Source of the DNA: Chryseobacterium indologenes
GTDB taxonomy: Bacteria; Bacteroidota; Bacteroidia; Flavobacteriales; Weeksellaceae
Reading direction: 5' to 3'
Assembly (NCBI RefSeq): GCF_018362995.1
Contig: NZ_CP074372.1
Span: forward strand, 4,030,001-4,094,000
DNA: 64,000 nt
The position numbers were made by a program, and so were the translations under genes. This document shows positions 41,391 to 49,776 of the stretch, in pieces (the stretch's first letter is position 1; the number at the start of each line of letters is the position of its first letter). The notes beneath the pieces were generated by a model. That model made no database searches and had not been told where the DNA came from. It was given only the letters and a program-made list of their open reading frames with translations.

Positions 41391-42212
41391 CTAATTTTTA
41401 ATTACTTTCGTTGATTCTGTGGCTGTTTTGATAATATAAACTCCTTTTGGAAGGTCTGAAATATTGATTTCATTATTTCCTCTCTGGGTTTGTATTGTTT
41501 TCAGCATTTTACCATCTACACTGTAGATTTTGGCTTCACTCGCTTTCTCTGTCGCAATGGAAAGAGGCCCGTTGGTTGGATTAGGATAAATAGTCAGGTT
41601 TTTTTGAGTGCTTTTAGCTTCAGAAGTACCCAGTACAATGTTGCTGTCTTTTACCCAAGTAAAAGCATCTAATGCTACATATCGGAAGGCTCCGCCCGCT
41701 GTGATCTGTAGTTCGTCAATCACAATGTTGGAATAATTTTGACCATTTAAGTTGGTAAGATCAATCAGGGTATATCCGTTTGTACTTCCTAAGCTTGTTA
41801 CGAAGCCTGTAGTTTTTGTTTGGGTAAATTTGGTTACTCCGCTTAGTTTTCCGGTTACGGTCAGAGTTCCTGCTACGTTAAGATCCAGGTTTAATGCTGA
41901 AAGATACATCCAGAACCTGTTTACTTTAAACAAATTTGAAGTAGTTTTAATGCTGAATGATGGCGGAAATTGAGAGTCATTGGAATTGTCAATGTATCTG
42001 TTGTCGTTTGCTGTTCCGCTCCAGCCTGTTCCCGGGTAATTTCCCTGAATGTCAAAAACACTTACATGTGAAATGATGTTGAAAATGACTCCATTGTCAG
42101 TGAAGCTTGTACTTCCGTGTGATTCCGTTTCAAATTGTTCTGTACTGGTCTGCCCGAATGAGAAAATTGAAATGAGCAGACTACAAATTGTTAAAAAAGT
42201 AGTGCTTTTCAT
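41391..42212 (-). CDS. T9SS cargo protein with type A sorting domain
   Basis: A 273-residue secreted protein from the ATG at 42212, which gives the signal peptide MKSTTFLTICSLLISIFSFGQ; the frame is open to 42281 but that would run into the upstream gene. The C-terminal 75 residues are a type A sorting domain (LTIYPNPTNGPLSIATE, YSVDGKMLKTIQT, ISDLPKGVYIIKT). The middle is a beta-rich PEP-like region (TGTGWSGTANDNRYIDNSND ... FTWVKDSNIV). It is exported by type IX secretion. The ligand or activity is unknown. Confidence 0.85.
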   Translation of the reverse strand: MKSTTFLTICSLLISIFSFGQTSTEQFETESHGSTSFTDNGVIFNIISHVSVFDIQGNYPGTGWSGTANDNRYIDNSNDSQFPPSFSIKTTSNLFKVNRFWMYLSALNLDLNVAGTLTVTGKLSGVTKFTQTKTTGFVTSLGSTNGYTLIDLTNLNGQNYSNIVIDELQITAGGAFRYVALDAFTWVKDSNIVLGTSEAKSTQKNLTIYPNPTNGPLSIATEKASEAKIYSVDGKMLKTIQTQRGNNEINISDLPKGVYIIKTATESTKVIKN

Positions 42213-42249
42213 GATTTTTATTGTTTTAAATATTAGGTTATTGTCAATA

Positions 42250-42801
42250 TTAATCTCTTGGAGGATAAATACCTTCAACACAGATGATATAATTTAAACC
42301 CAGATAAGGAGGCATATTATTCACTGGTAAATTTTGTCCTACAAAAGAAATGCTCTGTCCGTTAATCACGGTGTCAGGATTAGAATCATTTATAAAGCTT
42401 GACACCACGTTGAAATCTCTTCCTACCTGCGTTCCTGAGATGGCAATGGATGATGTTGCAGTAGGGGTTGATGAGTTGGCGTTCTTATTGGCAACTTTCA
42501 ATTGAAATCCACCTCCGATGCTTGGAAGATTTGAAGTTAAAAGAGTATTCTGTGTAGTACCGGATACCACCCCCAAAGGATAAAACTCGTTAGCATTTAC
42601 ATTTCCCGCTCCCAAAGCCATACGTCCTTTTAAATTAGGCAGAGCAAAAGTAGTGATACCATCTCCTCCGTAAGTTGTTCCTAAAATAGAGAATAAGGCC
42701 GAATTTCTTGAAATGCTTATTAAACTTCCGTCGCAAAACATCCAGCCTCTAGGCGCGAAATTTCCTGCAAATAACTTTACAATTCCAATGTACTCTTCCA
42801 T
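42250..42801 (-). CDS. Tail-collar domain protein (MdpB-like)
   Basis: A 183-residue protein with an N-terminal phage tail-collar domain: YIGIVKLFAGNFAPRGWMFCDGSLISISRNSALFSILGTTYGGDGITTFALPNLKGR, the pattern of PF07484. The rest is Ser/Asn/Thr-rich and ends PPYLGLNYIICVEG. Proteins of this kind often occur outside prophages in Bacteroidetes; no other phage gene is nearby. It stands upstream of the T9SS cargo gene on the same strand with a 37-base gap. Function is unclear, likely carbohydrate or surface binding. Confidence 0.85.
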   Translation of the reverse strand: MEEYIGIVKLFAGNFAPRGWMFCDGSLISISRNSALFSILGTTYGGDGITTFALPNLKGRMALGAGNVNANEFYPLGVVSGTTQNTLLTSNLPSIGGGFQLKVANKNANSSTPTATSSIAISGTQVGRDFNVVSSFINDSNPDTVINGQSISFVGQNLPVNNMPPYLGLNYIICVEGIYPPRD

Positions 42802-43026
42802 GGTAATGATTTTTTAGTTTTAAATTCTCTTACTCTTTTATGGGCTTTTCAGATTCCGCCTTTGGTTATTATTTCTAAGCCAAAGGAACAACTATTAAGA
42901 AAGGAGTACTAGAGTAGAAAATACCAAATTAAAGATTCCGTATTTCTACGTATAGGGAATCTTATAAAAGGTACCTCTATAATGGAAATTATTATCTTTA
43001 AGTTTCTCTGAAAGAGCCGTATTTCG

Positions 43027-43034
43027 TATTTTTG
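43027..43034 (+). promoter_or_regulatory. Promoter -7 element TATTTTTG of the enoyl-CoA hydratase gene
   Basis: An exact TAnnTTTG match, with TTTC about 20 bases further upstream, 22 bases before the ATG at 43057. Confidence 0.5.
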
Positions 43035-43056
43035 TAAGAATCCAATAAAAATAAAA

Positions 43057-43821
43057 ATGAGCGAATTTGTAGCATCAGAAATTAAAAATAATATTGCCGA
43101 GATCAGTTTCGGAACACCCAAAAGTAATTCTCTTCCGGGAGCAATTTTAGAAAAACTGGCAGAAACAATTCTTGAAGAAGGAGCAAAAGATGAAGTGAAA
43201 GCTATTTTAGTAAAAAGTGCAGGTGAAAAAGCTTTCTGTGCAGGCGCGAGCTTTGATGAGCTTTTAGCGATTGAAGAACTGGAAGCTTCCACACAATTCT
43301 TTGGTGGTTTTGCAAAAGTCTTAAATGCTATGAGAAATTGTGGAAAAATCGTAGTAGTGAGAGTTCAGGGAAAAACTACCGGTGGAGGAGTAGGAATTGC
43401 TTGTGGAGCAGATTATTGTTTTGCAACAAAAGATTCAGCTTTAGCACTTACTGAGATCAATCTTGGAATAGGACCATTTGTAATAGGACCTTATGTAGAA
43501 AGAAAAATAGGGAAATCACAATTCTCAGCTATGGCAATTGATGCGGATTTCAGATCTGCTGAATGGGCTGAGCAGCATAATGTCTACCATTCTGTGTCTG
43601 ACTCTATTCAGGAAATGGATGAGAAACTGGAGAAGTTTTTGCAGACTTTAGCATCAAGAAGCAGTGATGCTTTGGCATTGATTAAAAAAGTTTCATGGGA
43701 AGGTACAGATCATTTCAATGAATTGATGCCGGCTAGAATTCATATGAGTGCAAGTCTTATCCTGGAAGATTCAGCTAAGAAAAATATTGAGTCTATTAAA
43801 GAAAAGTTGAGAGCGAAATAA
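43057..43821 (+). CDS. Enoyl-CoA hydratase/isomerase family protein (PaaF candidate)
   Basis: A 254-residue crotonase-fold enzyme. GEKAFCAGASFDEL and QGKTTGGGVGIACGADYCFAT form the oxyanion-hole segments, and LALTEINLGIGPFVIGPYVERKIG carries a Glu at the hydratase position. It has its own promoter and lies 4.5 kb after the paa operon. The operon visibly lacks a second crotonase, so this protein could supply the 2,3-dehydroadipyl-CoA hydratase step (PaaF). A general fatty-acid or branched-chain role is the alternative. Confidence 0.8.
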   Translation: MSEFVASEIKNNIAEISFGTPKSNSLPGAILEKLAETILEEGAKDEVKAILVKSAGEKAFCAGASFDELLAIEELEASTQFFGGFAKVLNAMRNCGKIVVVRVQGKTTGGGVGIACGADYCFATKDSALALTEINLGIGPFVIGPYVERKIGKSQFSAMAIDADFRSAEWAEQHNVYHSVSDSIQEMDEKLEKFLQTLASRSSDALALIKKVSWEGTDHFNELMPARIHMSASLILEDSAKKNIESIKEKLRAK

Positions 43822-43856
43822 ATTTTAAAAAACAATAGGATTTTAATCTAAATATG

Positions 43857-43885
43857 AACCGGAGAAACATTTGTATCTCTGGTTT
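43857..43885 (+). terminator. Terminator of the enoyl-CoA hydratase gene
   Basis: AACCGGAGA / TCTCTGGTT stem (one G-U pair), 10-base loop, followed by eight T. Confidence 0.75.
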
Positions 43886-44004
43886 TTTTTAGGTCTTAAT
43901 GCTCAATATAAATTTACGCTGGGAATTCCTGATTCCAAGAACGGAGATCAATGCCAATCCATTGATTGTTCAGAACCCGTTATAAAAAAACAAATTTTAA
44001 TATA
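43886..44004 (+). other. Coding-like remnant after the enoyl-CoA hydratase gene
   Basis: An open stretch reads ...LGLNAQYKFTLGIPDSKNGDQCQ... to a TGA near 44011. It resembles the end of a signal peptide (LNAQ) plus a mature start, and an ATG at 43855 would meet it only after a one-base slip in the T8 run. This could be the relic of a small secreted protein, but the T run also belongs to a terminator, so the reading is uncertain. Confidence 0.25.
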
Positions 44005-44012
44005 TCTTTGAG

Positions 44013-44033
44013 AACCTCGCTTTTAGCGGGGTT
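44013..44033 (+). terminator. Second terminator hairpin
   Basis: AACCTCGC / GCGGGGTT stem, TTTTA loop, followed by a TTTTCTTTTT tract. Confidence 0.7.
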
Positions 44034-44072
44034 TTCTTTTTCCTAAACGGGAAATCACTTGTTGCAAGATAA

Positions 44073-44588
44073 TCAAAGCTCTCTGATAGAAAGAGCCGTT
44101 TTGCTGTATTTTAAATACGTGACAACAACTTTTGCTCCGGTTTTATATCGGGAATAATCTTCCTGAGTAACCAGCAGTCTAATCTTTTTATTTTTAGCTG
44201 GGCCGGCCAATGTCAGGTATTCGCCATACTCTGTTGTATCTGAATCAATCACGATGCTTAATAATTTGTTCTTGCCATTGGTTTTATCTTTTTTCCAGTT
44301 CCGGCGGTCATATCCGGTTACAAGAAGATACATTATATAAGCAAAACCAAACAGCACCAATCCTGCTCCTGCAAATAAAATGTAATCATAATATTTGAAT
44401 TTACTGAATTCGTCTTTAATAAAGAAAGCGGCCAAAGCCATCACAAAAAATGTGCAGCCACCGAGAATAGCAGGCATTACCTGTGTGATTTTTCTTTGAT
44501 CTGTTTCAAATTTTTGTATTTCCTCATCACTTAGCGGAATATTCTCCTCCAAATGTACCTGTGTATAATCTGGTTGAATTTCTGACAT
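44073..44588 (-). CDS. Membrane protein of unknown function (two membrane segments)
   Basis: A 171-residue protein with two central hydrophobic helices (VMPAILGGCTFFVMALAAFFI and YYDYILFAGAGLVLFGFAYIMYLLV) and a soluble C-terminal beta region (LLSIVIDSDTTEYGEYLTLAGPAKNKKIRLLVTQEDYSRYK). The first 40 residues are acidic and cytoplasmic-looking. I do not recognise the family. It is transcribed alone, divergent from the operator-controlled gene at 44722. Confidence 0.7.
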   Translation of the reverse strand: MSEIQPDYTQVHLEENIPLSDEEIQKFETDQRKITQVMPAILGGCTFFVMALAAFFIKDEFSKFKYYDYILFAGAGLVLFGFAYIMYLLVTGYDRRNWKKDKTNGKNKLLSIVIDSDTTEYGEYLTLAGPAKNKKIRLLVTQEDYSRYKTGAKVVVTYLKYSKTALSIREL

Positions 44589-44696
44589 ATCATTTCAATT
44601 ATATTATTTTCTTAAAGTTAGGAATTGCTGGAATGGGATGTAAAAAATTATCATCAAAATTTAAAACAAATAATTGGTGGATTAAAAATAAATTAT

Positions 44697-44714
44697 AACT
44701 TTGTAATTCAAAGT
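44697..44714 (+). promoter_or_regulatory. Promoter -7 fused with palindromic operator (site 1)
   Basis: TAACTTTG (44697-44704) is an exact -7 element and its last five bases begin the inverted repeat CTTTG-TAATT-CAAAG (44700-44714). The same 15 bases, reverse-complemented, occur at 45747-45761. A repressor bound here would cover the -7 region of the 44722 gene. Confidence 0.65.
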
Positions 44715-44721
44715 TCTTTTT

Positions 44722-45339
44722 ATGGAAACAAAAAACTATCACGAAGATCTATCCCATATCCGTTCCATGATGGAACGGTCTTCCAGATTTATTTCTTTAA
44801 GTGGATTGTCCGGAGTTGTTGCCGGGTTAACGGCAATTATTGGGGCTATATATGTGTATTTTGTTTTTCAGAGGGAAGGAATCAGCTATTTTGATGGAGA
44901 CAGGAATATTCTCGGTCCGGCCTTAGTTAAAGAACTTGTTGTGATTGGAATCGTTATTTTAGTGGTTGCTATTCTTAGTGGCTATATTTTTACCGCCCAT
45001 AAAAGTAAAAAGAAAGGTTTGAAGATCTGGGATGCCACTACAAAGCGACTATTGATTACCTTTGCAGTGCCTTTGATAGCGGGAGGCGTTTTTTGCCTGG
45101 CACTTCTTTATCATCATCTTTTTGTTTTCATTGCTCCGGCAACATTGATTTTTTACGGATTGGCATTAGTCTCGGCAGAACGATATACCTTAACGGATGT
45201 GAAGTATCTGGGATATTTTGAAGTTGTCTTAGGACTTATTTCTTTATTCTTTTTAGGTTGGGGACTGGTATTCTGGGCCATTGGTTTCGGAGTTTTGCAT
45301 ATCGTATATGGATTGATTATGCATAAGAAGTATAAATAA
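44722..45339 (+). CDS. Membrane protein under winged-helix regulator control
   Basis: A 205-residue protein with about five membrane helices (SGVVAGLTAIIGAIYVYFVF, LVVIGIVILVVAILSGYIF, LLITFAVPLIAGGVFCLALLY, FVFIAPATLIFYGLALVSA, YFEVVLGLISLFFLGWGLVFWAIGF). The N-terminus METKNYHEDLSHIRSMMERSSRFISLSGLSG is a recurrent Bacteroidetes pattern. It is 93 bases upstream of a small winged-helix regulator gene, and both flanks carry the same palindrome, so these genes form one regulon. The function is unknown; a lipid or stress role is possible. Confidence 0.75.
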   Translation: METKNYHEDLSHIRSMMERSSRFISLSGLSGVVAGLTAIIGAIYVYFVFQREGISYFDGDRNILGPALVKELVVIGIVILVVAILSGYIFTAHKSKKKGLKIWDATTKRLLITFAVPLIAGGVFCLALLYHHLFVFIAPATLIFYGLALVSAERYTLTDVKYLGYFEVVLGLISLFFLGWGLVFWAIGFGVLHIVYGLIMHKKYK

Positions 45340-45432
45340 TGGTGAGGATATAATTTTGCTACTATTGCAGAATCAAGGTAATAGGTGTGCTGTTGTAAAA
45401 ACAATGGTTGTGGATAATTAAGCTAAAATAAA

Positions 45433-45723
45433 ATGATCAAAATAAATCAACTCAATAAAGAATTCGAAAGCCGTGTAAGACTGGGCATTATGTCCGTTCT
45501 TATGGTCAACGACTGGGTTGATTTTTCTGAAATGAAAGGCTTGCTTGGAATTACAGATGGAAATCTGGCCAGTCACAGCAACGCGTTGGAGAAAGCAGGA
45601 TATATTGAAGTGAAAAAAGAGTTTGTCGGGAAAAAGCCCAAGACATCTTACCGTGTTACACAAAATGGACGGCAGGCATTTACAGAACATTTGGATGCTC
45701 TTGAAAAACTGTTGGGACGATAG
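45433..45723 (+). CDS. Winged-helix transcriptional regulator (HTH_34/MarR-like)
   Basis: A 96-residue single-domain DNA-binding protein of the PF13601 type: RVRLGIMSVLMVNDWVDFSEMKGLLGITDGNLASHSNALEKAGYIEVKK forms the helices and GKKPKTSYRVTQNGRQAF the wing. There is no ligand domain. It lies between the two identical palindromic sites (44700-44714 and 45747-45761), each overlapping a -7 promoter element, so it probably represses its upstream and downstream neighbours. Confidence 0.88.
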   Translation: MIKINQLNKEFESRVRLGIMSVLMVNDWVDFSEMKGLLGITDGNLASHSNALEKAGYIEVKKEFVGKKPKTSYRVTQNGRQAFTEHLDALEKLLGR

Positions 45724-45743
45724 TCCTATATTTTTTTGAAAAT

Positions 45744-45761
45744 TAACTTTGAATTACAAAG
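45744..45761 (+). promoter_or_regulatory. Promoter -7 fused with palindromic operator (site 2)
   Basis: TAACTTTG (45744-45751) runs into CTTTG-AATTA-CAAAG (45747-45761), the exact reverse complement of the site at 44700-44714. It controls the membrane-protein operon starting at 45789. Confidence 0.65.
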
Positions 45762-45788
45762 TACTTTACAATTTAAAACTTAAATAAA

Positions 45789-46079
45789 ATGATAACACAA
45801 AAACAAAAAACATTTACAATTTATGCCCTTCCATTGGTTTTACTGTGTATTCCATTGCTGGGAAATCTATTTTCTAAAGAAGTAAACTGGTCAGCTTCAG
45901 ATTTTCTGATAGCAGGAGCTTTACTCTTTGCAACAGCTTTTTCGATCAACCTGGTCAGAAACAAAATCAAAAAACAAAGTCAGAAAGTTTTGATCTGCAT
46001 TTTCATTTTGCTGGCCCTTGCATTGATCTGGATAGAACTGGCGGTAGGAATTTTCGGAAGTCCATTTGCCGGAAGCTAA
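45789..46079 (+). CDS. Small membrane protein, first gene of regulated operon
   Basis: A 96-residue protein with three hydrophobic segments (FTIYALPLVLLCIPLLGNLF, DFLIAGALLFATAFSINLV, VLICIFILLALALIWIELAVGIF). No family is recognised. It starts 28 bases after operator site 2 and is followed on the same strand by more membrane-protein genes, with which it probably forms one transcript. Confidence 0.7.
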   Translation: MITQKQKTFTIYALPLVLLCIPLLGNLFSKEVNWSASDFLIAGALLFATAFSINLVRNKIKKQSQKVLICIFILLALALIWIELAVGIFGSPFAGS

Positions 46080-46107
46080 AATTGTGTTTGCTTACTAAAT
46101 CTAAATA

Positions 46108-46440
46108 ATGATGAAAGATTCAGAAATAATAAATCAAAAAATGATAAAAGGTCAGGAAATTCTATACTTCGGAAAATCTCTGTTTGCGGTGTGTTTGGTG
46201 TTGGGGAGCATGTGTCTTATTGGATATTTGACAACAAGGATGGAAGAATTTGCCATAGGAGGATATATGTTGCTAATTTTTGGAACATTTTTGAACTTAC
46301 TGGCGATACTAGGACTGTTGATCTATGGTTTCGTATACAGATCAAGATTGAATGAATGTCTGAAAGCTATTGGTATTCTTTTGATCAATATACCCATTGC
46401 AATTTTTTATACAGCTATAGGACTTAATAGTCTGCATTAA
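46108..46440 (+). CDS. Small membrane protein
   Basis: A 110-residue protein with three or four hydrophobic segments (SLFAVCLVLGSMCLIGYL, IGGYMLLIFGTFLNLLAILGLLIYGFVY, AIGILLINIPIAIFYTAIGL). No recognised domain. It sits between the 45789 gene and the COQ4-like gene, 28 and 12 bases away, so it is part of the same run. Confidence 0.7.
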   Translation: MMKDSEIINQKMIKGQEILYFGKSLFAVCLVLGSMCLIGYLTTRMEEFAIGGYMLLIFGTFLNLLAILGLLIYGFVYRSRLNECLKAIGILLINIPIAIFYTAIGLNSLH

Positions 46441-46452
46441 AATAAATACACT

Positions 46453-46938
46453 ATGAAAAAAATACGCGTTCAGTTTCTGCTTTTTGTGTACGATAAAACT
46501 CAGAAATTATACAGAAAATACTTTAAAAAGAAAAAAAGACAATGGCAGTTCAATGAAAAACAGCTGCTGGAATTTCAGGAAGACTCTCTCGGGAGAAAGC
46601 TGGGAGAATTCTACAGAAAGCATGGGTTTTCAATGATCCCTAAAATGGAAAACCATGATGTTCACCATCTGATCACCGGTTGTGGAACCAACTTTGAGGA
46701 TGAAATCGCCATGCAGTACTTTCTTTTAGGAAACGGTAAGCTCAATGCACATCTTTTGGCAGCAATCGTTTTAGGAACGGTTATTCTACCTGAATATGCG
46801 AAAATTTATATCAAAGCCTATAAAAAGGGACAGAACATGAGAGCTTTCCATCATTGGGATTTTGAAGGGCTGCTGAGCCAGAAGTATGAACATGTAATGG
46901 ACTTTATTCAGCAGAAAGAAACTATTGTTCTTCATTAA
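46453..46938 (+). CDS. COQ4-like protein
   Basis: A 161-residue protein with the COQ4 signature His68-Asp69-x2-His72-x11-Glu84 (HDVHHLITGCGTNFEDE), a metal-binding motif, in an alpha-helical context (AMQYFLLGNGKLNAHLLAAIVLGTVILPEYAKIYIKAYKKG). COQ4 is involved in ubiquinone biosynthesis in mitochondria and proteobacteria. Flavobacteriia normally use menaquinone, so the substrate here is probably different. It lies in a run of membrane-protein genes controlled from operator site 2. Confidence 0.75.
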   Translation: MKKIRVQFLLFVYDKTQKLYRKYFKKKKRQWQFNEKQLLEFQEDSLGRKLGEFYRKHGFSMIPKMENHDVHHLITGCGTNFEDEIAMQYFLLGNGKLNAHLLAAIVLGTVILPEYAKIYIKAYKKGQNMRAFHHWDFEGLLSQKYEHVMDFIQQKETIVLH

Positions 46939-47036
46939 ATTGAATGACCATGAAGAAAATAAAATTCACACAATTCACATAGATGGATGAGGTTCTCAAA
47001 ATTTAATTCTTTCAATCCTTTAAATTTTTAATTATC

Positions 47037-48407
47037 ATGAAAACACATCATTATATATTTCTTACCGCCATCCTGTTTGTCATTGTCTTCTACGATCAGG
47101 ATATTGGCTTGAATCTTGGAATTCTGGGAATCATTTATGCAATATTAACCCTGTTTAAAACTCCTGAGAAAAATAAAACGAAAACCCTGTATGTTCTTTT
47201 TGCAACAAGCATTTTATCCAGTATAGCATTTGCATGGTATGGAGATTTTCCTTCCTTTATTGCGGTAGTAAGTTCTCTCCTTTTGTTGGGATATAAATCG
47301 AAAAACAGGAGATTGAAAATTCTTTTTTTGATTCCGGTTTTTATTATAAACTGCTGCACTTCATTCTGCCGCTTTTTCAGTTTTGATGAATGGCTGCCCA
47401 AAAAGAATATTCCTGGATTATGGCAAAAAACGTTCGCTTTCATTCTAATTCCGTTGGTTCTGGTGTCAGTTTTCTTTGGAATTTATTCAGCTGGAAGTGA
47501 CCATTTTGCCGCTCTTTTCACAGATTATGAATTGGATATTAATGTGTGGCAGGTAATCTGTCTCTTTGTATTAGGCTTTTTCATTGCCTTTAACTATTGG
47601 AACTATGCTGTGGAAAAACTCATCTACAAAAACAACCATTTTTTGGATAATGACTTTCAACAAGATTCCCGGATACCGAAGGCTACCTATTCTTTTCTTG
47701 ATCTGAGTGCCGAAAGAATGAGCGGGGTCATATCCTTTGTATTGCTAAATATTTTACTGATCTTCTTTATTATTACTTACAATTATGAACAGTTTTATGA
47801 AGCCGTAAAAACACCCGTTCAGCTTTCCGAAGAAACCCATGAAAGAGTAAATGCCGTCATCATGTCTATCATAATGGCTATCCTGGTTATCATGTTCTAC
47901 TTTAAATCCGGATTTAATTTTGATCCGAAAGCGGGATTACTGAAAATCTTAGCTAAAATCTGGATTTTCCTCAATGTTATCCTTGTCATATCAGCTGCTG
48001 TTAAAAATTATGAGTATATCGTGAATTATGCATTTACTTATAAAAGATTGGGCGTTTTTGCTTTCCTTATTTTATCAATAGTGGGTCTTGTTTTGACCTA
48101 TCTTAAAATTCAAAAGAAGAAAAGAAACATATTCCTTGTCAATACAATGGTTTGGTATTTCTATGGAACCATTTTAGTGTGCAGTTACTTCAATTGGGGA
48201 GGTTTCATCACTTCACAGAATATGAAAAGAAAAGATTTTGTAGTCAACTATCATTTAACTTCTGTTAATTTCAGCGAAAAAGCCCTGCTGAAATATGCTG
48301 ACGAAAAAAATGATCAGAAACTTAAAAAGACTTTGCAGGCGAAAGTGAAAAAGGAGACCTCCAAAACACTCCTTTCAAAGATTATTTATTTTCAAACCAT
48401 TCAATAG
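47037..48407 (+). CDS. DUF4153/DUF4173-like polytopic membrane protein
   Basis: A 456-residue integral membrane protein with about ten to twelve hydrophobic segments spread over residues 1-385 and a charged, Lys-rich C-terminal tail (KYADEKNDQKLKKTLQAKVKKETSK). The block YAFTYKRLGVFAFLILSIVGLVLTY and the aromatic NTMVWYFYGTILVCSYFNWGG are typical of this domain family, whose function is unknown. It is followed 8 bases later by the DUF1361 gene, so the two are co-transcribed. Confidence 0.75.
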   Translation: MKTHHYIFLTAILFVIVFYDQDIGLNLGILGIIYAILTLFKTPEKNKTKTLYVLFATSILSSIAFAWYGDFPSFIAVVSSLLLLGYKSKNRRLKILFLIPVFIINCCTSFCRFFSFDEWLPKKNIPGLWQKTFAFILIPLVLVSVFFGIYSAGSDHFAALFTDYELDINVWQVICLFVLGFFIAFNYWNYAVEKLIYKNNHFLDNDFQQDSRIPKATYSFLDLSAERMSGVISFVLLNILLIFFIITYNYEQFYEAVKTPVQLSEETHERVNAVIMSIIMAILVIMFYFKSGFNFDPKAGLLKILAKIWIFLNVILVISAAVKNYEYIVNYAFTYKRLGVFAFLILSIVGLVLTYLKIQKKKRNIFLVNTMVWYFYGTILVCSYFNWGGFITSQNMKRKDFVVNYHLTSVNFSEKALLKYADEKNDQKLKKTLQAKVKKETSKTLLSKIIYFQTIQ

Positions 48408-48415
48408 CAATAGCC

Positions 48416-49093
48416 ATGAAAACAATCATTGCATCTTCAAGGTTTAAAATCAGTATTTTGCTGATATTGATGACTGTATTCTGTGTCAGTCTTTCTGCCT
48501 TCAGATACTATATCAGTGATACAAAAGTGTTTCTGTTTCTCAACTGGAATCTTTTTCTGGCATGGATTCCTTTATTACTAAGTTCTTTTATTCTTGCCTT
48601 TAATATCAAAAGTAAAATCTCACTGATCTTTATTATTATCGTCTGGATTTTGTTCTTCCCCAATTCGCCTTATATTCTCACAGATCTTTTTCATCTGAAA
48701 GCGAGAAATTCAGTACCGATCTGGTATGATCTGATTGTCATTCTTTCCTATGCCTGGACAGGGTTGATCTGTGGTTTTATAAGTCTTAATGATATTGAAA
48801 AAAGCCTTTCGGAATATGGTAAAAGAAACAGAATCAACGCAGTAATTATATTCTTTCTTTTCATGAGCAGCTTTGGCGTGTATCTTGGAAGATTTTTAAG
48901 ATGGAACAGCTGGGATGTGCTTAATAATCCTTTCGGTCTTTTCTCTGATATTGTGGTACGGTTTATCTATCCGCTAGAATATACCAAGACGTGGGGTGTC
49001 ACTGTTTTGATGGGAATTATGCTCAACTTTATGTATTTTACATTTAAATGGGTTGAAACAAATAATGACAGAGAATTGAAGCCGGAAAAATAA
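48416..49093 (+). CDS. DUF1361 membrane protein
   Basis: A 225-residue protein with about six membrane helices and the DUF1361 pattern: FLAWIPLLLSSFILAFN, IFIIIVWILFFPNSPYILTDLFHL (the FFPNSPYILTD motif), then GVYLGRFLRWNSWDVLNNP. The function is unknown. It follows the DUF4153-like gene with an 8-base gap. Confidence 0.85.
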   Translation: MKTIIASSRFKISILLILMTVFCVSLSAFRYYISDTKVFLFLNWNLFLAWIPLLLSSFILAFNIKSKISLIFIIIVWILFFPNSPYILTDLFHLKARNSVPIWYDLIVILSYAWTGLICGFISLNDIEKSLSEYGKRNRINAVIIFFLFMSSFGVYLGRFLRWNSWDVLNNPFGLFSDIVVRFIYPLEYTKTWGVTVLMGIMLNFMYFTFKWVETNNDRELKPEK

Positions 49094-49176
49094 TTCGTTA
49101 AACGGATTGGAACAGTTTTAGCATTTAATAGAACTCACCAGAATGCTATGTTGGTACATTCTTAAACTTAATTATT

Positions 49177-49716
49177 ATGAAAAAAAGCTTATTGTTGATT
49201 CCATTGATTATTATTTCATGTAAAAAAGAACCTGCCGTGACAAGCGTTCAGGACAAGGATTCTACAGTGGTTACAGAAATGCCGGATTCTGTTGTAAAAG
49301 CAGATTCTGTAGCATTGAAAGAAAGAGATTCAATCATTAACAATGCTCCTGCCACTAAAGAAGTTCTGCGAAAAGGCGTAATGAGGAGTGAAAAAGATGG
49401 TCAGATCATAAGAATTGCAGATGCTACCCAGCTTCCTTTCACTTTGGGAGAAGAATTTAAAAAAGATGATCAGGAACTGATTTTAAAGCTGACCCATTAT
49501 GACCGCCCGAATATCAAAGCAAAAATTTCAACCAAAGAGAAAGATTTTAATATCCGTTTTAATCAGATCAAACTTGCCAACGGAGACTATGACGGGCCGT
49601 TCGGAAGAGAAATTACTTATGATACTCCCGGGAAAGGTGAAGTATGGCTGATTATCGGTAAAAGTAATATGGCTTCAGGAAATACCAAGGGAAGCTTTAC
49701 TATAACGGTAGAGTAA
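49177..49716 (+). CDS. Lipoprotein of unknown function
   Basis: A 179-residue protein with a lipobox (LIIISC, Cys15) and a low-complexity Ser/Asp/Val linker (residues about 20-55), then a beta-rich C-terminal domain (GQIIRIADATQLPFTLGEEFKKDDQELILKL ... KGEVWLIIGKSNMASGNTKGSFTITVE). It is probably an envelope lipoprotein. The family is not recognised. Confidence 0.75.
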   Translation: MKKSLLLIPLIIISCKKEPAVTSVQDKDSTVVTEMPDSVVKADSVALKERDSIINNAPATKEVLRKGVMRSEKDGQIIRIADATQLPFTLGEEFKKDDQELILKLTHYDRPNIKAKISTKEKDFNIRFNQIKLANGDYDGPFGREITYDTPGKGEVWLIIGKSNMASGNTKGSFTITVE

Positions 49717-49776
49717 GTACAAATCAATTTGGTACAATTTCTGCAAACTAAACTCTAAGTTTAAAAATTTACAATT

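Noticed and set aside
42250-42801. Prophage remnant, suggested by the tail-collar domain
   Set aside because: No other phage structural, integrase or lysis gene is near, and such single-domain proteins are common outside phages.
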